DNA of 64,000 bases. It comes from Agathobaculum hominis. GTDB lineage: Bacteria; Bacillota; Clostridia; Oscillospirales; Butyricicoccaceae. The position numbers were made by a program, and so were the translations under genes. The number at the start of each line of letters is the position of its first letter. The first letter of the stretch is position 1. Below, in pieces: positions 11,003 to 19,900 of the stretch. The notes under the pieces are model-generated. The model did not search any database. It was not told the DNA's origin and worked only from the letters and a program-made list of their open reading frames with translations. The stretch covers positions 248,001 to 312,000 of the forward strand of contig NZ_JACOPK010000001.1 in NCBI RefSeq assembly GCF_014288055.1. Direction: 5' to 3'.

Positions 11003-11020
11003 GGGTAAAAAGAGAGAGGA

Positions 11021-11058
11021 AAACGGCTCCCGGTGAGATTCTTCACCGGGAGCCGTTT
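11021..11058. terminator. bidirectional terminator between convergent genes
   Basis: A perfect 16-bp stem (11021-11036 with 11043-11058) around a 6-base loop lies between the converging genes ending at 11002 and 11062, with A/T tails on both sides. Confidence 0.92.
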
Positions 11059-11061
11059 GTG

Positions 11062-12444
11062 TTATTGATGCAGTTTATTGTACAGACGCTCCATCGTAAC
11101 GAGCGCCTGCTCGCCGGTATAGCCGCCGGCAGGATGGAAGGCGTTGTTCTCCTCGCCCTTCATGATGCCGATCTCGCGCATCGCGTAAATGCTGTCGCGC
11201 GACCACGCGCCGAACTGCGCGTCATCCGCATACCGTTCGCGGCTCTCCTCGGTCTGTGTGCCGCCGAGGATTTTGTAAAGACGGTTCAGCATGGCCGCCG
11301 CCTCCTCGCGCGTGATGGTCGCACAGGGGCGGAACGTGCCGTCCTCGTAGCCGGTGACGATACCGAGCGCGGCGGCAAGCCGGACGTTTTCATCGTCGCA
11401 GTCGCTGTACGGCGTTTCGTCCGGTGCGGCCTGTCCGTCCGGCGTGAGCACGCGGTACAGCTGCACCGCCTGTGCGGCGAAGTCCACGCGCGTGATGTCC
11501 AGACGCGGATAGTGATAGTTTACAAGGGACAGACCGTGTTCAGCGGCGCTGTCCACCTCGGCGGTCGTCCATGCGCTGTACTGGTCCAGGTTTTTCGGCA
11601 GGGCGGTCTCGCCGCCGTCGGGCGCGATCAGATAGAACTTGTTGCCGCGTTTGCCGATGATGCGCGTGTAGTTCCACTGGATGCCGTCAAAATCGTTCGC
11701 GCTGACGAATTTGCCGGTTGTATCGATCAGACCATATTTGCCGTTGCCGTATGCGCCGTACTTGATCGAGCCGTCCCACAGCGTGCTGCCGGTCTGAACA
11801 GCCATCAGGCCGTCATGGAATGTCGGAGGCGTGACCATGATGCCGCCGTCCAGATCGCCGCGCACGACGTTCATGTCGCTGTCGAGCAGTCTGTACTGGA
11901 GCACATCGTACTGCGTAACGGTAGGCTCTTCATAGAAGATCACGTCGCGGACCGGCTTTTTCTCGTAGGACGCGAGAATGTACATTCCCTCACCGGCGGA
12001 GCAGATCATGGAGCCAGGAAGACCTGACGCCGCCACAGTGAGGTTTCCCTCGGTGTCGGAGAACCAGCAGTCGAGCGTGTTCGGCTCCTGTCCGCTTTTT
12101 GTCAGGAGAAAGGAATCGTTTTCCAGCCGTTCGACCGTATCGTATTCGGGCGGTACGATGACCTTTCCGGTCTGCATGTTGATGATTCCGTGGTTATGGC
12201 GTGAAACGTCTATCGAAAAAAACAGCTCATACAGGTTTTTCTCCGGCATAAGTGAATAAATCGACGCATAATAGTCATCGGTTTTGTCATAAGCGGAAGT
12301 ATTGCCCGTCTGCCACTGCTGCTGAAGATGCGTCACGGCCGCTTCGAGCAGCGCGTCCCGGTCTGCGGTATCCGCTGCGCCCGCGCATACGGCCATGCTT
12401 CCGGCGACCAGCGCCGCCGCGAGAAAATAACGAAGTCTGCTCAT
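11062..12444 (-). CDS. secreted WG-repeat protein with C-terminal S-layer homology domains
   Basis: Exported protein of 460 residues. ATG at 12444 follows AAAGGAGG and opens a signal peptide ending in CAGAAD. The middle carries WG-type beta repeats (GIINMQTGKVIVPPEYD; GKYGLIDTTGKFV). The C-terminus carries two SLH motifs, with GYEDGTFRPCATITREEAAAMLNRLY and YADDAQFGAWSRDSIYAM followed by GYTGEQALVTMERLY. SLH domains hold proteins to secondary cell-wall polymer. It is a close relative of the genes at 53741 and 59413 inside the ICE cargo, sharing even the signal peptide LIAGSMAVCAGA-like. Ligand and role unknown. Confidence 0.88.
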   Translation of the reverse strand: MSRLRYFLAAALVAGSMAVCAGAADTADRDALLEAAVTHLQQQWQTGNTSAYDKTDDYYASIYSLMPEKNLYELFFSIDVSRHNHGIINMQTGKVIVPPEYDTVERLENDSFLLTKSGQEPNTLDCWFSDTEGNLTVAASGLPGSMICSAGEGMYILASYEKKPVRDVIFYEEPTVTQYDVLQYRLLDSDMNVVRGDLDGGIMVTPPTFHDGLMAVQTGSTLWDGSIKYGAYGNGKYGLIDTTGKFVSANDFDGIQWNYTRIIGKRGNKFYLIAPDGGETALPKNLDQYSAWTTAEVDSAAEHGLSLVNYHYPRLDITRVDFAAQAVQLYRVLTPDGQAAPDETPYSDCDDENVRLAAALGIVTGYEDGTFRPCATITREEAAAMLNRLYKILGGTQTEESRERYADDAQFGAWSRDSIYAMREIGIMKGEENNAFHPAGGYTGEQALVTMERLYNKLHQ

Positions 12445-12524
12445 AAGTTTTCCTCCTTTTATTGTACGGTTTCTGCCTACAGTATACCATAGAAAAGAGA
12501 AAACAGCGGCAGAAATATGAAAAT

Positions 12525-12560
12525 GAGGCTGTCGGAAAAGCATAGCCTTCCGACAGCCTC
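12525..12560 (-). terminator. terminator downstream of tRNA-Gly
   Basis: A 13-bp perfect stem (12525-12537 with 12548-12560) lies just after the tRNA 3' end on the minus strand, followed by a moderately T-rich stretch. Confidence 0.75.
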
Positions 12561-12569
12561 AATACATTC

Positions 12570-12643
12570 TGGAGCAAGGTACGGGAATCGAACCCGCCTC
12601 TGTGGCTTGGGAAGCGACCGTTCTACCGATGAACTAACCTTGC
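12570..12643 (-). tRNA. tRNA-Gly (anticodon CCC)
   Basis: Read on the minus strand from GCAAGGT to encoded CCA (12572-12570). Seen: 7-bp acceptor GCAAGGT/ACCTTGC, D-arm GTTC/GAAC, anticodon loop TTCCCAA giving CCC, and T-arm GCGGG TTCGATT CCCGT. The anticodon stem GTCGC/GCCAC contains one C-C mismatch in its centre. A perfect promoter precedes it and a terminator follows, so it is probably expressed. Confidence 0.92.
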
Positions 12644-12675
12644 ATTTGCTGTCCGAGCACTCGGACAGCAGTATT

Positions 12676-12704
12676 ATTATACCGTTTTTTCCCGTCCCTG
12701 TCAA
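12676..12704 (-). promoter_or_regulatory. promoter of tRNA-Gly
   Basis: TTGACA (12704-12699), 17-bp spacer and TATAAT (12681-12676) on the minus strand. A hairpin GCTGTCCGA/TCGGACAGC (about 12647-12668) lies between promoter and tRNA, inside the 5' leader. Confidence 0.88.
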
Positions 12705-12740
12705 GAATATACGCAGCAGTTCGGAACGGCGAACCGGGAA

Positions 12741-14084
12741 TTATCGAGATGACACCGCTTTCTCAGCCGGCCAGGATCTTCGGAGTGCTGCGCAGGAGAT
12801 TAAAAAGTTGGCGAGCCAGCCGGCCGGTACAGCGAGCCAGACAAATGCAATGCCGAAACGCGGCGCGCAGATCAGGGCAACGGACAGACGGATCGCGAGA
12901 TTCACCATGTTTGCAGCGAGAAACGGGCGCATGATTCCGAGTCCGCGAAGAACGCCGTCGGTCGCCATCTTGATGCCCATAAAGATAAAGAAGCAGCCGA
13001 GCCATCTCATGTAATCCCCGGACACCTGATAGGCCAGCGCTGTCCCGTCTTTCCCGAGGAACAGCGAGGAAATCTGCGTGTGCAGCGCCTCGATGACGAT
13101 AAAGGCAAGGACTGCGAAGCATACATCCAGCACCAGTGCGGCATGATAGCCTTGCTTGATGCGCTGTTTTTTTCCGGCGCCAAGGTTCTGCGAAACATAC
13201 GGCGAGACCGCATTGCCGATGGATACGAAAATCAGAGAAAACACATTCTCCACCCGCATCGTCGCCGCATAGCCCGCGAGGGCCTGTGTGCCGAAGGGGT
13301 TGACGACCGCCTGCACGATCATCATGCCGATGGACACGGTAGACTGCTGAAGGACCGACGGGACAGCGATTTGAAGCATGGAACACAGCTCCTGCCCGTC
13401 AAACCGGTGAAAAGCGCTCTTGTAGCGCCGCATTCGCTGAAGGAAGATCAAGAGCGACAGCACAGCGGAAATGCCCTGCGCGATCAGTGTCGCAAGCGCC
13501 GCGCCGAACACGCCGAGACCGAGACCGGCTACCATCCAGAGATCCATGAGGATATTGAGGACGGACGAGAAGATCAGCAGTCCGAGCGGGATTTTTGATT
13601 CGCCGATGGAGGTGAACATCGTTGAGAGAATGTTGTACATGAACAGGAACGGAAAGCCTGCGAAATAGACCCTCAGATACAGCACCGCCTCCTTCAGTAT
13701 ATCGGCAGGAGTTTGCAGTCCGCTCATCATCGCGTGGGAAAAGCCAAAGCCAAAGACTCCGAGAACGATGCTCAGAACAAAAAAGCTGAGCAGGGAGGTT
13801 GATACGATGGTTTTCATTTTGCCGTATTCTCTGGCGCCGAAATAGCGGCTTACGAGCACACCGGCGCCGACACCGGCTCCCAGCGCCACGCAGATGAAAA
13901 CGTTGGTCAGGGCAGCGCAGGCGCCGACCGCTGCAAGAGCAGAGGAGCCGACAAACTGACCGACGATGATGGAGTCAGCCATATTGTACACCTGCTGAAA
14001 AAAGCTGCCGAGGATCATCGGCATTGCAAAAACTGTAAGCGCCTTGAGAGGCGCATCTGTGATCAAATATTCATCTTTCGACAT
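12741..14084 (-). CDS. MATE-family multidrug/cation exporter
   Basis: Twelve-segment membrane antiporter of 447 residues. Seen: the N-terminal MILGSFFQQVYNMADSIIVGQFVGSSALAAVGA block of the DinF/NorM-like MATE family and the matching second-half block VPSVLQQSTVSIGMMIVQAVVNPFGTQALAGYAA, showing the two-lobed layout. ATG at 14084 follows GGAGGAAAAGG. Exports drugs or metabolites using a cation gradient; substrate unknown. It is the last intact chromosomal gene before the ICE junction. Confidence 0.93.
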   Translation of the reverse strand: MSKDEYLITDAPLKALTVFAMPMILGSFFQQVYNMADSIIVGQFVGSSALAAVGACAALTNVFICVALGAGVGAGVLVSRYFGAREYGKMKTIVSTSLLSFFVLSIVLGVFGFGFSHAMMSGLQTPADILKEAVLYLRVYFAGFPFLFMYNILSTMFTSIGESKIPLGLLIFSSVLNILMDLWMVAGLGLGVFGAALATLIAQGISAVLSLLIFLQRMRRYKSAFHRFDGQELCSMLQIAVPSVLQQSTVSIGMMIVQAVVNPFGTQALAGYAATMRVENVFSLIFVSIGNAVSPYVSQNLGAGKKQRIKQGYHAALVLDVCFAVLAFIVIEALHTQISSLFLGKDGTALAYQVSGDYMRWLGCFFIFMGIKMATDGVLRGLGIMRPFLAANMVNLAIRLSVALICAPRFGIAFVWLAVPAGWLANFLISCAALRRSWPAEKAVSSR

Positions 14085-14290
14085 TATCCTTTTCCTCCCC
14101 CGGAGTTTCGTTCTCTATTCTATCATATTTCGACTGCATATTCCATCCCGGAAGAGCGCAATAATTGAAAGCAGCGCAGAAAAAGCGATGCCGCGCGGCA
14201 GCCGGAACGGGCGGCTGTATGCAGCGGCCAAAACGGCACTGCCACCGCGGTTCAGCAGGGGATATACGCGTGAAAAGCCCGGAGAGCACA

Positions 14291-14313
14291 AAAAAGCCGT
14301 CCTCTCGGACGGC
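14291..14313 (-). terminator. terminator of the tRNA gene split by the ICE
   Basis: GCCGTCC (14296-14302), loop TCTC and GGACGGC (14307-14313); on the minus strand it is followed by a run of T residues (14295-14291). It lies 6 bases beyond the tRNA CCA end and belongs to the original tRNA transcript. Confidence 0.88.
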
Positions 14314-14319
14314 TTTATG

Positions 14320-14342
14320 TGGCGGAGAAGGTGGGATTCGAA
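14320..14342 (-). other. attachment site: 3' end of a tRNA gene, probably tRNA-Ser
   Basis: On the minus strand this reads TTCGAATCCCACCTTCTCCGCCA broken as T-loop TTCGAAT, T-stem CCCAC, acceptor CTTCTCC, discriminator G and CCA. The 5' partner strand (GTGGG) is absent: the bases upstream are CCAGAA and then unrelated AT-rich sequence. A tRNA 3' end of about 23 bases with no 5' gene is the usual scar of tyrosine-recombinase integration. The G discriminator and GGAGAAG-pairing acceptor suggest serine. The complete tRNA is expected at the far end of the element, outside the window. Confidence 0.8.
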
Positions 14343-14523
14343 TTCTGGTTTGAAATTAAATTGTGTACAAATATGTTTATTACATGATATATCATATGTT
14401 TTTTGTAACTATTTATACCACTTAGTCTACATGAAATGTGCTTCGTAATTTCTGCTTGGGGTATAAATGGGGTACGCGAGCGAATCCTTCCTCTTCTGTA
14501 TTCTTTTGCAGACGATACCTCAA

Positions 14524-14537
14524 CCTTTTGCAAAAGG
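14524..14537. promoter_or_regulatory. perfect palindrome overlapping the parA ribosome binding site
   Basis: CCTTTTGCAAAAGG is a 14-bp perfect palindrome whose right half merges with AAGGAGG of parA. It could be an operator for autoregulation or a centromere-like ParB site, but only one copy is clear. Confidence 0.4.
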
Positions 14538-14545
14538 AGGCAATT

Positions 14546-15367
14546 ATGGTAATCAGTTTATGCTGCGGAAAAGGCGGCACGGGAAAGACCACCAGCACCT
14601 GCAACATCGGTGCGGCGCTGGCAGAGCACGGCAAGCGCGTCCTGCTCATTGACAATGACCAGCAGGGCAGCTTAACGCTCTCGCTCGGCTACGAACCATC
14701 GGCTCTGCCAAGTACGCTGGCGAACCTGATGTTTCAGGCAATCGATATGCCGGAACTGCTGAACGAGACCATCGAACGCAATATTCAGCAGGCATCGGAC
14801 AATCTGCACCTCATTCCGGCGAATAAAAAGCTGGCCGGTATCCTGTCGCGGCTCGTCAGTATGCAGAACACCCGCTCCATGTTCCCGAATGATAACGATG
14901 GCATAGCACCGGAAAAAGTGCTGTCCACTATTGTGGAACGGCTTAAAACCCGTTATGACTACATTCTGATTGATTGCAGCCCGCATCTGGACTTGCAGAT
15001 GATCAACGCCCTTACCGCTTCGGACCGTGTCATTATTCCCACGCAGGCGCATTTTCTCGATACGGCCGGTCTGAATGACACCATCGAAATCATTCATAAG
15101 GTGCAGCAGTCGCTCAACCCGTCACTGAAACAGGTAGATATCCTACTGACGATGTTCATGCCGCGCACCATTCTCAATCAGATTTCGCGGCAGAATATAC
15201 AGGAGCGTTATGGCGAGCAGATGCACGTTTTCGAGCAGCCGATAGACTATTCCATCAAGGTCGCGGAACACCCGGCTATCGGTGTCAGCCTGCTGGAGTA
15301 CGCTCCGCAGAATACGGCGGCGATTTCTTATCGCGCGGTTGCTGAGGAGGTCATGCAGCATGGCTAA
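14546..15367 (+). CDS. parA: ParA-family partition ATPase
   Basis: ATPase of 273 residues. ATG at 14546 follows AAGGAGG. Seen: deviant Walker A CGKGGTGKTTST (about 7-18), DNDQQGSLT, Walker B YILIDCSPHLDLQ and PTQAHFLDTAGL. In ICEs such proteins stabilise the excised circle or help segregation. It overlaps parB by 8 bp, so the two are co-expressed. First core gene next to the left attachment site. Confidence 0.93.
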   Translation: MVISLCCGKGGTGKTTSTCNIGAALAEHGKRVLLIDNDQQGSLTLSLGYEPSALPSTLANLMFQAIDMPELLNETIERNIQQASDNLHLIPANKKLAGILSRLVSMQNTRSMFPNDNDGIAPEKVLSTIVERLKTRYDYILIDCSPHLDLQMINALTASDRVIIPTQAHFLDTAGLNDTIEIIHKVQQSLNPSLKQVDILLTMFMPRTILNQISRQNIQERYGEQMHVFEQPIDYSIKVAEHPAIGVSLLEYAPQNTAAISYRAVAEEVMQHG

Positions 15368-16358
15368 ATCAGCACTTGCCAACGCACTGAAAGAGCGCAG
15401 CGCGAAATCTGCCACCCAATCAGCCGATGTCAATGATTCGGTCGATGAAGCATTTGAAGCCTTGTTCGGTGCAGCCGCACCACCGGCAAAGAAGAAGCGC
15501 GTGACGATGGAGCTTCCTATTGAGCAGCTTCACCCGTTCCGCACCTCTCACATCGGCTTCAAGCCGTACAGTCAGGAGAATTTGAAGATGCTTGCCGATG
15601 ATATTGCAGAGAACGGACTGATCGAAAACATCAAGGTTCGGCCGTCCGAACACGGCTATGAAATTCTCAGCGGGCATAACCGCGTTGCCGCCTGCAAAAT
15701 GCTGGGGCGCAAGGAAATCACCGCAGATATTGAATTCGTTGACAATGCCAGAGCCGTTGTGATTGCTACTGTTACGAATTTGCAGCGGCGGCAGAGCCTG
15801 CTCCCCAGTGAGCGCGGCTGGGCATACCGTGCGCTGCTCGATGCTTACCGCAGCCAGGGAAAGCGGAACGATCTGGTCAGTGCTACTTCCGGCGAATTTC
15901 ACCCGAGGTTGAGTGCGCGCGAACGGGTCGCCTGTTTTTTCGGCGTCGGCGTAAGCGATGTGCGCTATTCCGTTCGTTTGACCTATCTCATTCAAAAGCT
16001 GCTTGACGAAATAGACGCGCGAAAGCTGAACATGATGTGCGGAGTCGCGCTTTCATATTATGATTCCACAACACAGGGTCGCTTCTATCACCTGTTAAAG
16101 GCAGAGCATCGCCGTTTGTCGGTAGATGTGATGAAGAAAATCAAACAGAGCTGCCCTCCGCCGTCTATTTCAGCCGAAGAACTGGACAAGGCATGGAAAA
16201 CTGCCGCAGAGCAGCTTTCAGAGCAGAAAACCGACAGCATCCGCTTTTCACGCAAACGGTTTGAGCCGTATCTGCACCGGATACCGCCAGATATCAATAT
16301 CGAGGATTTGTTCCTTGAGTTTCTGCAAAACCGCTTTGCAGATGGAGAACAGCCATGA
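15360..16358 (+). CDS. parB: ParB-family DNA-binding partition protein
   Basis: Protein of 332 residues. ATG at 15360 lies inside the last codons of parA. Seen: ParB/Srx-type nuclease-like fold with MELPIEQLHPFRTSHIGFKPY, LADDIAENGLIENIKVRP and EILSGHNRVAACKMLGR (about 40-125), then VTNLQRRQSLLPSERGWAYRALLDA and a helical central region. It works with ParA in partition; the GHNR motif is the CTP-binding/ParB box. Its DNA site is not identified here. Confidence 0.92.
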   Translation: MAKSALANALKERSAKSATQSADVNDSVDEAFEALFGAAAPPAKKKRVTMELPIEQLHPFRTSHIGFKPYSQENLKMLADDIAENGLIENIKVRPSEHGYEILSGHNRVAACKMLGRKEITADIEFVDNARAVVIATVTNLQRRQSLLPSERGWAYRALLDAYRSQGKRNDLVSATSGEFHPRLSARERVACFFGVGVSDVRYSVRLTYLIQKLLDEIDARKLNMMCGVALSYYDSTTQGRFYHLLKAEHRRLSVDVMKKIKQSCPPPSISAEELDKAWKTAAEQLSEQKTDSIRFSRKRFEPYLHRIPPDINIEDLFLEFLQNRFADGEQP

Positions 16359-16403
16359 AAAACAGACAAAAATTATCACGCGCACCACCATGGAGGGAGA
16401 AAA

Positions 16404-16925
16404 ATGAACCTACAGGCACTTGTACTCTGCTGTATCGCGGCAGGCAACACATTGGCGCAGGCACAGGTCGTGGAAATAAAGAATACCGTACCTTCCACTC
16501 CGCCCATCGCAACCGAAGCACCGGCAGTTTCTGAAGATTTTACCGTACTGGAGCAGGAAATGCTTGATTTAATCAACGAAGCCCGCGAAACTGCCGGTCT
16601 TCCGCCCGCGCAGGCGAACGATGCCCTGCACGAGATGGCGCAGGTCCGCGCACAGGAAATCATGGTTTCGTTTTCGCATGAGCGTCCGAACGGTACCAAG
16701 GTCGATCTGATGCACGAAATTGGCATCACACCACAGAATTACTGCGCCGAGAATATTCTCAGCGGTACAGACGTATCCACGCCGCAGTCCATGATGAACT
16801 GCTTCATGAACTCTGAGCCGCACCGCGCATGGATTCTCAGCGAGGAAGTCAATGCGGTCGGCGTGGCTATCGACCAAAATGAATATGGGCAATTCTATGC
16901 GGTTCAGTCGTTCGGCTGCTTTTAA
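16404..16925 (+). CDS. secreted CAP/SCP-domain protein
   Basis: Exported protein of 173 residues with a short signal peptide (about 1-20) and a Pro/Thr-rich linker. The rest is a CAP domain: EQEMLDLINEARETAGLPPAQAN, SHERPNGT, CAENILSG and NSEPHRAWIL, which contain the His/Glu positions of the family. CAP proteins are extracellular with varied or unknown roles. GGGAGAAAA precedes the ATG. It stands between parB and the adhesin, with a terminator after it. Confidence 0.88.
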   Translation: MNLQALVLCCIAAGNTLAQAQVVEIKNTVPSTPPIATEAPAVSEDFTVLEQEMLDLINEARETAGLPPAQANDALHEMAQVRAQEIMVSFSHERPNGTKVDLMHEIGITPQNYCAENILSGTDVSTPQSMMNCFMNSEPHRAWILSEEVNAVGVAIDQNEYGQFYAVQSFGCF

Positions 16926-16942
16926 TCCGAATTAACCGCACA

Positions 16943-16978
16943 AACGAGAGGTCATTCACGATCTCTCGTTTTATTTTG
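16943..16978 (+). terminator. terminator after the CAP gene
   Basis: AACGAGAG (16943-16950) and CTCTCGTT (16963-16970) form a stem followed by TTATTTT on the plus strand. Confidence 0.85.
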
Positions 16979-16997
16979 CAAAGAAACAGGTGATTTT

Positions 16998-19900
16998 ATG
17001 AAATTTTCTCTCCCTCAGCGGTTCACAGCGGCTATTCTGTCAGCTGTGACCGCCCTTTCCTGCATGACGGTGAGCGTACCGCTTGCCGGTGCGGCAGACG
17101 AGGACAACAAAGCCTCTGCTATCGAAATCAAGGTCGGTGAAACCTACAATGTGGCGGACAAGGGCGTCAGCAAGGCGTGGTTCCAGCAGAATGGTACACC
17201 GCGCAATGTCTGGCCGATGTACACCAAAGCATCGGATGGCACGACAATTCGCGCATACTGCGCCGACCATGCGAAAACCAATCCGGGAACCGGCGGCAAG
17301 CCGTATACCGTTACCGGAAAAGTTTCCGATATGCACGTTTACGGCGTGGCGACACGCAGCGATTCCCGCACGACTCTGAACGAGTTTATCAGCTGGGTGC
17401 AGGCACCGCTGACCGCGAGCAACTTCACAGCGGATATGTACTTTTCCGCGTCGCAGGCGGCTATCTGGGTTGCATTGGGCGATGCACAGATTGCAGCGAA
17501 CAGCAGCTTTGGCGTGAGCTACACAAGTTCTACGGCTCTCGGCTACCGCGCGTCCGGCAAGACGCTGAGCGCATCTACCACCTCCGAGGCGTTGACACTG
17601 TATGCAGCAATCAAGATGCTGGAATACGGCAACACATTCTACAATGTGTGGGGCCCGAACGGGAAAAATCATGCGCCGTGGACCGGCTGCACGATCAATT
17701 ATACACCGGGCAGCAGCACATACAGCGCAGCAAATGTAAAGACCGGCTCAATCAATCTGACCGGCGGTATCATCAAATCCGGTGTGTTCGCAGAAAAGCA
17801 GATTGACGGACAGATCTGTCTGGTTCTGCCGATGGCGGCGGCTTCCGCAACATTTGTACGCGGCAATAAAATCACGCTCAAAGCCGACAAACTGCCGACC
17901 GGCGCATTTCTGATGAGCGAAACGGGTACAAAAAGCACAAACGGCACATTGACGCTGGGTAATGTGCGGAATGACAAAACGCTGTACAAAAACGGCAATG
18001 GCATGGCTTACGGCGAAACCTTTCTGCTGTGTATCCCGAAAACGACCGCCGAACAGATGGACGCGGCAGACACCAAGTTGCAGACTGCTGTTACCGCGAC
18101 GATGAATGTAGACCGCTATGATGTTTATGTTGCATCGACCAACGCCAGCGGTGTTCAGCCGGTCATTCTGGTCGAACCGGCGGTCAAGCAGTCTGCCGCA
18201 CAGCTTGTTTTCGTCAATCAGGAGGTCGCACAGGGTACGGTTCGCGTGCGTATCCTGAAAACCGATGAAGCCGGTGCGGGACTGGCAGGCTGTACCTTTG
18301 AGCTGACCTACCCCGGACAAAAAGCACCACTGACCGGCGTTTCTTCCGCGTCCGGCGAGGTGGTTTTCAACGATTTGCCGCTGAATACCAACGTTACGAT
18401 AAAAGAAACCGCCGCACCGAAAGGCTACACGCTGCTCCCGGCAAAGACGGTCAACACCGGCACGAAAAGCGGTCAGACCATCGAATTGCAGCTTGCAAAC
18501 AGCACTGACCATACATTCAAAATCCACAAAATCAGCAGTGCGGATGGCCGCAATCTGATGGGCGCCACCTTTGAAATTCGAGGCATTGACAGCGATTATA
18601 AACACAGCTTCACTACGGACGCACTCGGAGAAATCACAGTACAGGGCCGCGACCTGCCGACCGGCTCTTTCGAGGTATATGAGATTGCCGCGCCGGAGGG
18701 TTACGCTACCGATGGTTCGGATATTCAGACCTTTGCATGGGATAACTCCAAGGACATCGAGCTGTCCTTTAAGGACGCTCCGCGACCGGGCATCAAGATT
18801 TACAAGTACGACAAAGATACCAAGATGCCGCTGGAGGGCGCAACCTTTGAAATCCGCCGCGATGGTCAGGTACTTGCAACCGTAAAAACCGATGTAAACG
18901 GCAATGCCGGACTGTACGATCTGCCCAAGGGATTTTATCAGGTAGTCGAAACCGAACCGCCGCAGGGTTATCTCCGCGACGAGCAGGTACACGAGGTATA
19001 CATTGACCCGACCGCAGACCCGACGCAGCTCATCCGCGAAGTCAATGTTGCAAATACAAAAAAATTATCCATCCGTATTGTGAAAATCGACAAGGAAACC
19101 AAGGTTCCGCTGTCCGGCTGGAAGTTTGATGTGTACTACAACGATGCTCACCTTACGACCGTAACGACCAACCAGAACGGCGAAGCGATGGTTGAAAACC
19201 TCCAGCCGGGTACTTACCGCGTTAAGGAAACCGGCGGCGATACCGAGCATTACAACATGGATGCACCGGATCAGACGGTTGAACTCATTAAGGATCAGGC
19301 TGAAATCCCGACCCTTACCTTTGCTAATACCATCAAGAAGCATTTCGGTATTCTGAAAATCGACAGCGAAACTCACAAGCCGATCGAGGGCGTAACCTTT
19401 GCCATCTACAAGGACGGCAAGCTGCTCGGCAATTACACCACCGGCGCTGATGGCCGTATCTGGCTTCCGTATGCAGAGCCGGGTACTTATCAGGCGCAGG
19501 AGGTCATTACCGACCCGAAGTATGTGCTGAATGAAAAGGTGTTCACCATCGAAAACAATTCCGAGTACCCGACTTTCTTCACTATTCCCAATGTGATGAA
19601 GAAGGACATTACCGTCACCAAGATCGACAAGGATACCGGCAAGCCGTTGCAGGGCGTTGTTTTCCAAGGCCTTAAGGACGGCAAGAGCATCGGCTACTTT
19701 ACCACCGGTTCAGACGGTAAATTCACGATTTCCTACGCAGACAGCGGCACTTATACTTTCCGCGAGTATCACACTCTTGCCGGTTATGTGCTGAACAAGG
19801 AACCGATCACCATCGAGCATACGACGGACGGAAATGTTGATCTCGTAGTGGACAACACCGTACAGAAGAAGTTCGAGGTCGTTAAGGTGGACAGCCAGAC

